Origin: Takakia lepidozioides
Taxonomy: Eukaryota; Streptophyta; Takakiopsida; Takakiales; Takakiaceae
Direction: 5' to 3'
DNA length: 64,000 bases
NCBI GenBank assembly: GCA_030704615.1
Contig: CM060731.1
Location: forward strand, 35,030,001 to 35,094,000
The position numbers and the translations under genes were made by a program. Shown piece after piece: positions 50,091 through 62,160 of the stretch. The notes beneath the pieces were generated by a model. The model was given only the letters and a program-made list of their open reading frames with translations, searched no databases and had not been told where the DNA came from. Position 1 is the first letter of the stretch; the number at the start of each line of letters is the position of its first letter.

Positions 50091-51793
50091 TCGAAACAAA
50101 CAAGAACATGAGGTCACAAGGCCGGCATTTAGTCACAGAGACATTAATGTACTCCCGTTTCAAGTCCACCCAATGTCAATAGGCTTCCTAGAGGACAGGG
50201 AGATACAATGAGCAGAGAGTGATATAGCGTGTCATCCATTAGTAATCTGGTAACTAGATGAGAACTAGATGTGATTGTTATTGTATGACTTGTAAAACAT
50301 GCTTGCTGTGGTAGCATTTCTGTCCCCCTAGTCAAATCCAAACAGCTGAGTTTGACACATCAATTGATTCTGGATTTAGATTCTAAGTTAACAGACTCAA
50401 TACCTGGTGAAAATTTCCAAAAGCACTCCATAAGCCAGCAGATTTGGTGTTCTGCGAAAAATGACAGATACCTACGTACCGAAGGGACCTGACAGGAATG
50501 TTAATAACTTATTACTGGGGCGGCAGTCGTAGGAGCTGTGAGCAGCATCAGCAGCTGAGAAGTGTACATGAGCTTCGTCCTGTGGATAGCAGCAGGCAGG
50601 AGCAGATTTGGCTGCGCTAAGACAGTCTTCAGCATTTGTAAACGTGCATGATGCTGTCTTCAGACCATTCTTGCATCCAGGGACATGCACTTCGAACTCC
50701 CAGTTGTATATATAAACAGTGAGGATATGTGGGCTGTAAACAAGTCAGTCAGTAGTGATTGCCGAGAACTCTCCAAGAAGCTTGAAATAATTGCACAAGT
50801 AAAACAAATTTAAAACATTTTCCTCCAAATGGATGAATGCTCCTTCAATGCTGAAAGGAGACCCAATGGATGAGTTTAGAGTCTCATCTTATCCCTGGTC
50901 AGAGTTATTCATCCGTGAAGTCGTCTGGTCATCGGTAACCTCGTCGATCCAGGATCTGCGGTAATATAGCGACAAAGACCGTCGATCGCTTGTTGATGGC
51001 CGATCTCGCATGTTCGATGGACTCTGCATGATTCTGCCTCGAGGCGTGTTCTTCTCTCGACTCTTGAGGACTTCATGATCCTGCAGCTCGACGTCTCTCT
51101 CTCGGACTCCAGCTCGACTCTCGAGGCATGGTCGTGGTCTTCTCTCGAACTCTCTGAGGACTCCATCATCCTGCAGCTCGACTCTCGAGGCGGGGTCTCC
51201 TCTCGACTCTCTCCAGGACTCCATCATCCTGCGACAATGTTTAAAAGGAAGGTCATGTTACCTGCTGATTCCAGTTCTATTCCCATATCCTAAGCTGTCT
51301 TCGTCATCGCCGCCATAAGAACTCTCTTTCCATCTTAGTCTCCCGCAACATGTCCGCCATGCTGACACCTAGGGATACCTGCTAGGATGAATCGATGATG
51401 GTGTAACAAGGCGGGAACGGGAAACCGCTCACTTCCTCGATTTCACCACTTTCGTGGAGTTGCCCAGCATTGTCATGTCTTCCTCTTTGTTACTGTCATA
51501 ACCTCACTATCCAAGTTCTTGTCTCCCTCAATGTTGCCGGCTTTTAAATGTCCTCCATGTTGGACCTCTCACTACAGGGGATGGAGGATTTCCCAATTGT
51601 GAGCATGGCAACATTGAGGGAGAAGAAGATGGTGACAGATGGAGAGAGCTGTTACGGCAATGGCGAAGACATCGACGATATGACAGGCAATACCCAGGGG
51701 GATCTAGGACGCAAATACGACATGTGCGTCCAGACCTACTGATTATGAAAATGTGATCATCGCACGTGGCAAAAACAGCGGAACGCCTTCAAA
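50091..51793. other. Spacer with a GC-rich minisatellite, no recognised gene
   Basis: Short frames on the minus strand (50472-50690, 50889-51227) are not recognisable; the latter is a by-product of the minisatellite at 51040-51240. A small hairpin (CCTGAAGC, GCTTCAGG) lies at 50070-50090 at the edge of the LINE. Confidence 0.4.
51040..51240. repeat. Minisatellite rich in CAGCTCGACTCTCGAGG
   Basis: The blocks GGACTCCATCATCCTGC, AGCTCGACTCTCGAGGC and TCTTCTCTCGA recur two to three times in order, with periods of roughly 60-95 bp and small length changes. Confidence 0.7.
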
Positions 51794-52482
51794 TTAAGTG
51801 AGTTGATATTGTCCCATCACGATACGACTCTGTTGCAGCATCCAACAATTTAGTGCATGGCTGTCAGTAATAAGCATTGTGTGCACATTTGTTAGCCCAT
51901 CAGGTTTGCAAAACGGAGGGGATTCAAGATTCGGCGTCCACTCTGAAACCGGTAGTTTTGTGATTTTTTGGGTCAATGGATTGATTGTCCAATACTGGGA
52001 GGGAAACTGTTTGGTTGTGTAACAGATCAGGCCTCCACCCGTTGACTGCCATAGTATCCAGGCCCATTGCGTCCAAGTTGGGCATGGTGCCCCACTCCCT
52101 GGAGACAAAATTGAGACTGCACCCTCGCCGTTGGTTGGCTTTCACAGGTAGAACAAGGGCGAATACATCCAAAGTTTGAACACAGGATGCAGTCGTCTTC
52201 AAGAAATATGGTGTGGATTCCCAAACCACAAGAATCCAAACCACATTTTGTTAGGTGCCAGGAACGAAGCTCGACCTGCCAAACAGTTCGGAGTGACGAG
52301 AGAATGCTAGAATATGGCCGAACTGACAGTTGCAGGTTAAGTGAAGCAAGCTCGGGAGCATGAAGATGGCCCAAGGCTAGGGATTTGGACGGCGGGGTGG
52401 ACTGGCAAGAAGGTTGGAGTAGAAGCGATGGTGTATAAGCGTTGAGCAGATCTGAATTGGGCAAAATAAGCCCAGTCACCAT
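51794..52482 (-). pseudogene. Probable F-box/kelch-type protein remnant
   Basis: One frame (51794-52108) has STGGGLICYTT followed by NPLTQKITKLP, the arrangement typical of the C-terminal region of plant F-box proteins with beta-propeller or kelch repeats (GGLLC...NPLT...LP). An overlapping frame upstream has KANQRRGCSLNFVSREWG, which fits the preceding blade, and a third has FGFLWFGNP. The pieces are in order but in different frames, so at least two indels have broken it. No F-box itself was found. It could be a Kelch or another propeller protein. Confidence 0.4.
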
Positions 52483-52726
52483 ACCTCGTTGGTGCTTGCC
52501 TTGATCGAGTTTAGTATCGTGTCATTTGCCCATATGGTTTCTCCACACATCCATCAAGGACCACTTCAAGCATGCTCAATATTTTGTCCTTTTTGAGCTC
52601 CCATCAATTCTTATGTTGCCTCAACTGCATCCACTGTTCCTGCATTGCTCCCACTGGTTCTGTGTCCACTATTTCCTACATTGCTCCCACTGGTTCAGGT
52701 ACTTCCACTGAGTCCTCAAGATCATC

Positions 52727-54990
52727 TTACAGATCCATGATGGAGACTCCACTTTGAGTTTGCAATGACTGTGTTGTAGATGTGTATGATCCCTCATCAA
52801 ACACAACATCTCGGCTGATTATCACCTTCTTAGTGTCATTGTGCCAGAGCCGATATGCTTTGCTCTCAGTGCAATATCCTATGAATGCACATTTCTTGCA
52901 CTTAGGATCAAGTTTGGATCTCATCTGCTTTGGAATGTGAGAATAGGCATCTGATCCAAAAATCTTGAAGTGAACAACAGATGGTCTTGCTCCTGACCAT
53001 GCTTCGATCGGTGTCTTCCCATCCAGTAACCGTGTTCCTGCTCTATTCAGGATATAAGCACTCATTCCTCTGCCCAAAATTCCAGGCCAATATTGCTTGT
53101 ATGCAACATACTTCTTGTTGACTCCATGATGGTTCTATTTTCTCTCTCGGCAACAACGTTCTGCTATGGTGTATAAGGAGCTGTCGGCTCATGGCGGATT
53201 CCCTCTTTCTCACAAAGCTCTTTAAAAACTGAAGTCATAAACTCTCCCCCTCGGTCACTACGATCTATCTTGACATTGTTCTTTGTTTTATTGTTGTGTC
53301 TGCGTAAGGACCTTACGAAAGTGCTCTATGACTTCAGACTTCTTCTTCATGCATAATATCATTCTGTACCCTTAGAAATCATCTTTGAAAACTACATAAT
53401 ACCTTGACCCTCCGATGGAGTCTATTTTCATCGGTCCACACACATCCGTGTGTAAGAGATCTCCAGCTTTCTCAGCTTTTACTCTCTCATCATTGACAGG
53501 AAAGCTCTGTCTATGGCTCTTGCCATAGGCACATAGCATGATTTAGATGTCCCAAACGACAATGCCAGAGATGTAGATTGCTAGGGTTTGACTCACTCAA
53601 GAAAGCAATGCTCTCATTTTTGCCACTTAACAAACCCTTGTCGATACTCCTAGGAATAATGACCTTCAACTGCAGCTTATACAGTTTCCCTTCACTCAAA
53701 CCTACCATCACAATTCTTCCTCGTCTCTCATTGCAAATTAATTTGCAACTCTTTTGTTATAGGTAGTGACAATTCCCTTGTCTGTTGCCTGTCCGATTGA
53801 GAAATAGATTCTTTTTCGACTTAGGGACATACAAAGCCTTTGTAATCACTCCTCTCTCCCACCTGTCTCCAACAAGACTCAGAATCTCGATATCCCCAAC
53901 TCCCTCGACCCACACAGACTCATTGTCAGCGACCACGACTTCCCCTTAGCTATTGGTTCCAAACTCTTGAACTACTCTCTCTTATCGGTCATGTGCTCAC
54001 TTGCACTGCCATCAGCATACCAACAGTTACTCTCACCCATGGTAACTCTAGAAGATTGAGCCTCGTAAACAGTGTATTGACCTCTGGAGACATACTCTCC
54101 ACTTGATTTTCTTGACTTGTCTCTGCTCTGCTGCCTTCTTATCAGGACACTCGCGCTCCCCATGTCCTCTTCTGCGCTCCCCATGTCCTCTTCTTCCGCA
54201 ACCATTGCAATGAGTTCGTTTCTTCAATACTCGATTCTCCTTCTCTTTTCCTGACGTTCAATGAGTTAGTTTTTTTTTTCCCCTTGACGTTCAGCATACG
54301 TCAATCTTGGCTTACCATCACCGCTTCCGCTGCCGTTCATATTACCTGGCCGACCAACAAAAAAGGCCTTATCTCTTGCTTCATCAAATGATCCTCGATC
54401 TTTGTTCAGGGTTTCTTCTTTTAGCAGTTACGGTAAGTTTCTCGATGTATGCTCATCCTTCGGAACACTGTCTCACGGAACACTATCTCACGCTGAGATC
54501 ATGTGTCGGTATGAAGGAGGTAAACTGCAAATAATCTTGGTGATTACTGCTCGATCTGTTGTGGCCTCCCCAAGATCGTTAAGCTGGCAGCATGGACTCT
54601 ATGATGCTAATGTGTTCAGCTACATCATCACCATCACTCATCTTGTATTCAAAAAAAATCTGCTGTAGCATATGGATATTTTCGCTTGCACACTGCTCAT
54701 GAATGGTGATGAGACAACTCCATATCTATGCTGATGTCTTGCATGCAATGAGTTGCTGCATGCGCTTCTTGTCTACCGACCTGCAGATGTACAAAGAAGC
54801 AGAGTTATCTTTGTCATCCCACTCATCCTGATCCAAAGCTTCTTCTCTCAATTCTATTCCCTCAACAACACGTAAAAGCTTCTTTGCTCGGAATAGCACT
54901 TGCATTTGGAACTTCTATAGTTGGAAGTTATCTCCCAATGAACTTCTCAATATTCGTCACGTTCTTGGAATCTGTCTTCACTGATGCCAT
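52727..54990 (-). mobile_element. Degenerate Copia LTR-retrotransposon remnant (gag to integrase)
   Basis: On the minus strand, in order: a gag start near 54990 (MASVKTDSKNVTNIEKF) with stops and frameshifts; a zinc-knuckle-to-protease stretch (54205-53972) with CWYADGSASEHMT; the GAG-pre-integrase block WHCRLGHLNH (53711-53511); and the integrase C-terminal region (53077-52727) with WSGARPSVVHFKIFGSDAY and FIGYC. Reverse transcriptase and RNase H were not found, and no LTR pair was identified. The protease site reads DGSAS, not the usual D-S/T-G. Clearly inactive. Confidence 0.8.
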
Positions 54991-57039
54991 TTCTTCTAGC
55001 ACCCTTACTTCTTCAAAAAGAAAACCTCTCACACATCATTAAGCGATTGTGGGCCTATAACCTATTGAAAATACTGATTTCACTGCTTGCTCATAGCTGA
55101 TTACAGAGAAGCCAATAAGTTATGAAGAAGCTATCCAACACTATTGAAACACTTAGAAGTACGCGAATTATCAATCTACAAGGCAATCCATGGAATCAAT
55201 GATGCTCACTGATCTGTAAGTTGAACTACACCACGCTATGAACATACATAAAAACTAACTGAGAATCGTCAGCCACCAAAAAATACAAGTGCTACTAAGT
55301 GCGGGAGATCCAACTAGCTAGAGATTCAAAATGTGACTGACTGGCATCTGTGATTGTGACTGCTCGGTGGACTGCCACCTATTTGCTGACTATGACTATT
55401 CAACCAGCATGGTCCAGATGTCAATGACGGACTGGATCTTCGATTTCAACATTGAAGGCTATAAAGCGTTTGATCTAAATGTTTTGTTGTTTCTGATGGG
55501 TGAATAGCCATCTCCATCATTTTCAGTAGAGCGTTATACATAAGGTCAATATCTTATGTCTTCTTCAATCCATCACCACAAACGGTAATGTGGGTGTTGG
55601 AGGAATATTATTCAGTCTTCAGAAAAACCAAGAATATTCTCGTCAAGTACATTTGAGGCTCAAGCTAGTTCAGCTGCTTTAGTGTGTAGAATTAAAAGTG
55701 GCATGTACCGAGTCACCACACTAGCCCCTTGCAGATTAATTTTGTATAGGAAGAGGAAGATTTAACCTCCTTCTTGAAATAACCTATGGCATTGAGCGGG
55801 CAATGAGCTCCAAAGACACGACTGAATAATTCGTGAGTAACATAGCACTGGAAGGGTGGAGAAGAAACCTGCACCATGCAATGTTTTGGAAGGGAGTGAA
55901 GAGGGCAATGCGGTATTCAAGAATCCCGAATGCAGGCTGATGGCAATATTGAGTGCTCTATATATCCTGCAACTTGACTATCTACCGGTGGTTGAGGAAA
56001 ATGAGGGAGAATTAGAGTCTGTCACGATTCAACATTTTTCATCCATGGTGCTATATCTAGGCTGTTTAAAATGGAATGTTCACCCAAAATTGTGACACTC
56101 GAAGCTCTGAATTAGTTAGCTGGTAACACAAGAATTTGCACGAGTGGTCTGACCCCATAGCATTGCATTAATACAGTGCATCGCAGGTTGGCAATGAGAA
56201 TATTGTGGGTTTCCGATTGGGTGCACACGGGTCCTTTCATCATGCTATAAGATGGGTTTTCAGCTTGCTAAAGTACTGATATCAAGCTTGCATGCTAGTG
56301 TGGAGACAAATTACAACTTTAAGAGCTGACGCGAGTACCTTTATCACCGAGTTTGCAAGTATCACAAGTGAGCGAGAAGGTCTGGGGCCAAGAAAGAAAA
56401 GGACATTGTTTTCTCCGGTAACCTAGAAGCCACAGCGAAATACAAAAATAGGGAGTGTTTTGGATAAATGCCTGAGCTCGCTCGCGATATATATATTTTA
56501 AATTTCCTTGGAGTTGGGTGAAGGGAGGGCTAAGGGTTCTATATCTCTCCCCCGGTCCTGTTTTGTGAAGAAGAACGTATTTTGGGTCTTTTATACTCTT
56601 TGGCTCTTTCAATTCTGCAATCTATGAAGCAGTACTGTTCAGGACTCGTATCTTTCGTAAATAGAGGTGCAATCCTTAAAACATTTGCTTAACTTAGTGA
56701 GTATAATATGATGTAATATAAGTATAACATGAGGACAATATATGCTTGTACAACAAAAGCCAGATGAGGTTCATTTCATAATCATATAGATCTGCAGCTA
56801 CCAGGTGTTTATAAATGATTGTGGACTTGTAAGGACCAGACTAGTTGATGTATAGTGTAAGTCTAATCAATTCTAATCCTTATAAGCCCATGGAGGAAAG
56901 ACTCTTCAATGTGTGTGTAATTTCTCTCCTTCGCTTAAATATCATGGTGCATGCTGAGTGCAGTAACCAGTTTTCATCCATAGCCAAGAATGGCCTGTAT
57001 TCCATTCTAGTGGTATCAGTCTAGTCTCGGGCAGACTAC
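54991..57039. other. Spacer with no recognised gene
   Basis: A frame at 55856-56095 (79 aa) resembles nothing known to me. A TGGTATCAG stretch near 57008 resembles the start of an initiator-Met primer-binding site, but no LTR end is evident beside it. Confidence 0.35.
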
Positions 57040-57226
57040 GAAGATTGCAGAGTCGACCGGCCCAACTGGACCAGTACACCTGCAAGCAAGTTCTTTACTA
57101 ATTATGGAGTCAATGACTTTGGTATTGACTATTACTTTGTGGCTGACAATGAGTTCGCTTGCAAATCAGGAATGAAGTTCCACATCCCTCCGTCTTCCCC
57201 ATTGGAAAATTCTGAGCATTTCTAGT
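57040..57226 (+). pseudogene. Phytocyanin (plastocyanin-like) C-terminal half, isolated exon
   Basis: After a TCTAG acceptor, the frame reads DYEDC, then a variable stretch, then DYYFVADNEFACKSGMKFHI and a short proline-rich end to a stop. This is the second half of a phytocyanin fold: YFxx...C..GMK places a copper-ligand-region Cys and the core strand. No first-half exon was found upstream on this strand, so it is an orphan. It is inverted relative to the phytocyanin pseudogene at 57950-59537 and homologous to its exon 2. Confidence 0.55.
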
Positions 57227-57949
57227 GGCCAGACACTCGTTATAATATAACATATACTTTATATGGCACACATAGATCACTGAACTTCCAGCTCACTTGT
57301 GAGGGTTTGCAGGAGATCACTTGGATTTTCGTTACTCTTGTTCTATCCCTGCTCTATCCGATTACCTGCAAGTAAAAGAGAGTGAGATGACGCCTACCAA
57401 ATTAGTTAGCCTAAATAAAATGCAAGTATTACTCCAATTGTCGGCTAATTGTCCAGCATAAGTCTAGAGGAATGTACTCATAAGACGAATGGAACTCTCG
57501 AGAATTTACTATTGCTATATAGTGCTCAGCAAGTGTCCAGACAGTTGGGATTCCGATATGATACCTTAACTTATAATCAGCATTGATAAAATATAATAGG
57601 TACTAGTCCATTAGAATAATTAGTTCAGATGCAAGTGAGATGCTACTGAATCTCTGCATGGTCCGATTCACGACTAGTTTGGTTTCATCATCGACATTGA
57701 TGTGTCTGGTCTCTCATATATATGAGCCTTGAAAAGTGAATACCTGGGCACTATTAATATAATCGGCAAGTAACCGGACAGAATTTGACCATCTTCAAAA
57801 AGAGTCGTTATAGTGATGACTCCAAAGTTTGCTACCCCAAGTATCAAATTGTTTCATCTGACGGTTCGCAGGTCCGAAACCTTGAAACTTATTGTTGTGA
57901 TGTTAATTTCCAGGACGATATAACTGAAGGGAACATCAGCTTCTTACCA

Positions 57950-59537
57950 ACCATTAATCCCTAACCAAGAACTTAAGCCTGCATCAGGGATACAATGTAT
58001 TATCCGAGCTCCAATGAAGTATTCAGTTCGAGTTTGTAACTGATTGGAAAAGTGTTGCCAGGCGCGGACCAATAGGCACTTGCAACAGCGCAAAACCAAA
58101 CTGACACCAGTGAAGACTGGGATCGCAGGGACCGCATGGAAAACTGGCAAGAAAGAATTGATGTGAGGGAGGGAAAATGAGATAGTGAAGACAGGAACAT
58201 GATTGTACGTTTGCTCTAGGAGTCCATACGATGGGACTTACATAGGTGGACTAACCCTCTACTAACCAAGACAATTAATCAGTCAAGCAATTACAAGCTA
58301 AAACGTAGGATCAGTGCACATGCTATAACCACTACATATAGATAATTTTACCATATTCGTGTGAAAACCATATTTGTATGCAGATAGACATCAACCACGC
58401 ACCCTATCTTCTAAATCCTACTAGCGCTCCAATAATTAATTACTTTTAAGGAAACCTTCCAAAATGAAAATATAAGATCATGAACACTCCATGATTAATT
58501 ACAATATGATTGCTTTACTCAGTCAGAGGCCATACAGAGATTGTCAAATCACACTATGTTTGCAACCGCAACCCATTGTTGATAGAAATGCACTGATGGA
58601 GGCGGAGGCTCACTCCAACCGATAGCGTCGCCCACCGTCAGGGTTCTCCCCGGGGGATCAGGAATAGGAACAGGGACAGTTGAGACAAATGGAGGAACAA
58701 AGAACAACATTCCGATCTGACGCATTAACTTATCGTCAGCAATGAAGTAGTAGGTCGAACTATACTCAAAGAGTACGTAATTAATTGGGAGCGCTGTGGC
58801 AGGCGCTGTCCAAATGCCGTCTGTAATATCACATGTGTCGTAGGCCCGTTGATTAGAGAGAGAGAGAAAACTCTGGCTGAGGCCGGCGTAACTAAGAGCC
58901 ACTTCGCCTTGCGGCTACTGCCCCCCTTTCGAGGGTGGGCCTGTTGATTATAACTGGCCAGACTGACACAAGTATAGACCGGGGTCCTTGGTTCACCCAC
59001 GAGAGTGAGTTTGTATTCCTAAGAGAGTCCAGAGATCAAAGAGATGTGAGCTCATTTTTCTCCATGAGTCTATATTATCTGCTATAACCACTGTATACAT
59101 TGACAAATTCCCCTAATAATATTTCTGCGGAAGCCTGTGTACCAAGTCAACATCAGCTCCTCGCTTTATATCCTATATTCATAATGATCCACATAAGCAC
59201 ACCTTCCAAGCCATATCATGAGTGGTGCTTCAGAGATTGTAGAAAGAAATCTAGATTTATGCCATACATCCATACATAGATTGTTAAATCGCCTGATCTC
59301 AGAGGCGGTAGCCCATTCTTGAATGGAAATCTCGGATGTAGGCATGCTCCAACCATACTCGCCTCCCACTGTAAGATTTCTATAGCCAGGAACAGGAACC
59401 GCAAGCATGTTTCTAGTTGCTGCTGCAGGGCGCAACAGCATCAAGCAGGCCACGGCCAACTGCACCACTGCAGCCACAACTGTGACCTTGACCACTATCA
59501 GTACGGCCATCTCTTCTTTGGTACCGTGCGTCTGCAC
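57950..59537 (-). pseudogene. Two-domain phytocyanin-like gene, degenerate
   Basis: Three minus-strand pieces lie in order. Exon 1 (59537-59276): hydrophobic N-terminal anchor (LIVVKVTVVAAVVQLAVACL), then LTVGGEYGWSMP and EWATASEIR, the first half of a phytocyanin domain. Exon 2 (58962-58536): AYDTCDITDG, YYFIADD and MLFFVP finish domain 1; a proline-rich linker leads to LTVGDAIGWSEPP and QQWVAVAN, opening domain 2. Exon 3 (58100 to about 57950): APGNTFPISYKLE and a frameshifted EYFIGAR end domain 2. Exons 2 and 3 start alike after GTGTCAG, and exons 1 and 2 end alike before GTATGG. Damage: frame mismatch at the exon 1 end, an in-frame stop at the exon 2 end, a frameshift in exon 3, and an 87 bp insertion in exon 2. 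Intact family members are blue-copper-type secreted proteins; copper ligands here look incomplete. Confidence 0.6.
58856..58942 (-). mobile_element. SINE-C copy with 8 bp target-site duplication, in phytocyanin exon 2
   Basis: An 87 bp insert flanked by direct repeats GTTGATTA (58848-58855 and 58943-58950). On the minus strand it starts AGGCCCACC, forms a 5 bp stem with GAAA loop (CCCTCGAAAGGGGG), continues CAGTAGCCGCAAGGCGAAG and GTGGCTCTTAGTTACGCC, and ends in (CT)n. Without it and one repeat, the coding sequence reads through from SYNQ to RAYDTC. The flanking repeat indicates a complete retroposition unit of this very small size. Confidence 0.75.
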
Positions 59538-60092
59538 CGGCGGAGAAAATCTGAGTCGCCACTGAAATCACTAGAGAAAGTAACTTGAGAGCAGTACCGC
59601 AGTGGCTGGATTATATCCTCGGGAGTCGTTGTGAAGAAGGTCGGGGAGTCTCAGACCGAGCGCTGGCTTCCATTTCCTCCACATCTTGATCTTGATATGT
59701 CGAGGTTGGCATGCGACGTCCCGACCGTCGGTGCTGGTGGACGTCCAATTGGCATCTGCACCGGGAAATGGTCGGACGGAATAGAATCGGTTGATAGCGC
59801 CATGCTTTTCAGAGGAATATACCATTCGGTTTGCAATCGAAGAATATTGGAAGACTTATAGCGTTATACCTTAGGGTTGTTAAATGGATGCAGTGCAGCT
59901 TTAATATTGATTGACATAAGGTTTTTTTAATTTTCTTTATTACGATGATAGTAGCCCTCAGAGAATCATATAAGAAGAAATTAGAATTCCTTATATAATA
60001 AAATTTAATGAGAAATGTGATGTTTTTGTTTTTCAAATTAGCTTGTTGCTGTTAAGTTAAATGGAGACACACAACACATTGTTGCATGCAAG

Positions 60093-60170
60093 AGGGTTTT
60101 GGGCCAGTGGTATGACTGCTGCAAATGGGTTGGGGGTTCAAACCCCTGTGGTACCTTCAAAGCTTTGAGG
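60093..60170 (+). repeat. tRNA-like head of a third SINE (SINE3)
   Basis: TGGGCCAGTGG (60100-60110) fits box A and GGTTCAAACCC (60135-60145) fits box B at tRNA spacing, inside GGGTTTTGGGCCAGTGG. The sequence does not close into a full cloverleaf, so it is a SINE head and not a functional tRNA. No second copy was seen, so the body length is unknown. Confidence 0.5.
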
Positions 60171-61390
60171 GCCTCTATAGCTCAGAAAGGGGGTTGATTT
60201 TCCCCATCAAAGCTCAGTGATCGAAAATTCCATGTCCATCGATTATTGAGTACAGCAAGTAGAAGAAGTAGATAGATCGAGGTTTCATGTCCTCAGTCTA
60301 GCTCTGTAGGAAGGTTTATCAGTGGTGCTTTTGGTTTTATGATTAGACAAGGTTCACAGGCTTGCTAACTTAGGATGTTGTCTAGTTTAGGCTTCCTGTG
60401 ATATGTTACCCAGAGCTCTTTGCTCTTCACAAGGTTATTTTGCTTAGTTATGATTTCACAAAAAGGTTTCCTCTTTTCCTTTTTTAAGAGTGTTCTTGCT
60501 CAATGGACCTAAGAGACAGGTGAATATTTACAGGTACATGCCAAATGTTCGTATCGTAGAGCAGCTGTCATGTTACCATACTGTTCCAGCGCAAAATGGA
60601 AACTTGGCTCACATTTCGCCAAATTTGGTATCAAACTAACTTTTTAAGTTTCAGAGAATTGAATTTGAAGCAAGTATCATAGATCCATCAAGAAAGAGAG
60701 CAATCACTCATTTTCTAATCTTGGATTCATGACCACTCGTTAAGGATTTTTCTGGCTTGGTGATCCAGGTTGGTGATCAATCATATCAATGAAGACTTGA
60801 AAGCCAGTCATATAGCCACTGTACCATTATTTAGTAAACCGAAGGAGGGGAAGATGAGTAAGCGAAAAGTGTATGCTCTCTGATCAAGGCCAGGACATGG
60901 AGCAGTTTTGCTATGGCCCAATTGCAAGACTCATAAAGCCTCTTCCGGTCGACCCTCCTTGGAGGAAGGTCTAGTTATATGTCGGAAGTTTCCGTGACTT
61001 ACCATTCACTTGCAGCACAGTCACACTCAAGCATGATGCAAGCCTGGCATCGCAGCTAAGAATAAATTGCCCAACCAACCACGCCCGCAAAATGAAAACC
61101 TCTTACACCAGCATATCAGTCCAAATTCGCATATAATGTATATAAGTAGGATAAGTGTTTATTTTTCTGGCGAAAAATCGCCAGATTTCGACCTGGAAAA
61201 TGGCCCGGTGAGCTTCTCGTACAAAGGGATTTGGGGAGTAAGAATCCAAAAATTCGACAGAAAGCGTAGTAGTTGAATATCAGGAGCCTGATTTTGCCTT
61301 GGTGGATTTGTTAATACATGCCACCTATTATATAGCCACTTTTCTAACCCTGCGGACCTCTCGTTACTCTTCAAGCCACATGGGTGTTAG
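60171..61390. other. Spacer with no recognised gene
   Basis: No family similarity or splice chain was seen on either strand. The start may include the body of the SINE3 element. Confidence 0.4.
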
Positions 61391-61501
61391 GTATATATAT
61401 ATGTGACGCCAGCTGAAGCTAGCGGAAATAAGAGCCTGTTCCCTGTGTAAATAAGAGCCTCTTCCCTGTATGGGTACTGCCCACTTTGGGGGGTGGGCTC
61501 T
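61391..61501 (-). mobile_element. SINE-C copy with internal duplication
   Basis: On the minus strand it starts GAGCCCACCCCCC, forms a CCCAC/GTGGG stem, continues GCAGTACCC, and carries the block CAGGGAAGAGGCTCTTATTT twice (the second as CAGGGAACAGG). It ends in a (TA)n tail (61392-61403) and not (CT)n. More diverged than the other copies. No clear target duplication. Confidence 0.5.
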
Positions 61502-62160
61502 ATGGTTATGGGCGCTGAGTAGAATTTATATGTGGCCCCAACTTCCAAAACCAATGAACTATGATAAGAGTGGCTCATAATGTACACTGATTCCAATAGG
61601 TAAGATTTATTGCATAGTTTTCTAAATATCATTTTGTAAGTCTTAAAAATAAAATCTGTTGAGAAAATTTTCTCAGAATTCTGTATCTCGAAATAAACCC
61701 ATGTGCTCCCTCGATGGAGTGCCCTGTCTAGGTTGTGGTCAAATGTTTGCCCGTATCAGGAATCTTGTGATCAGTTGTTAACACGGTCATGTACCTACCC
61801 TATTAGTTGCTCGTTCTGCCCAGGCCTGACATTGGATTGGGACTCTTGGGAGCGTTTTGTTTATGGTTGCCTCATCCCCGGCTCTATACATGTATCCCAA
61901 TGACACTTTGAATAGAGGTACGCTTGTTGTTTATCCTTGGACCATCTTGCCCACTTGTGCATCTAACCGTGAGTGTGACGGTGACACATCAGCATCACAT
62001 CAAGACCCAGACGTATGTCGTGTCATGTCCAAATCAAACGTTACCATATATAATTCATGTTCATGTTTTATCTTTAGTAGACTATTTATATGGATACTGA
62101 GGTGGTGGATTGACCACGTGGATAAAATTTTATTATATTTAAAAACCCCCAAAAAATAAA
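61502..62160. other. Spacer with no recognised gene
   Basis: AT-rich sequence without a supported gene. Short frames on both strands look random. Confidence 0.4.

Noticed and set aside
57000-57016. Primer-binding site (TGGTATCAG) of an LTR element.
   Set aside because: Only nine bases match and no LTR end or internal coding region follows. The sequence runs straight into the phytocyanin fragment.
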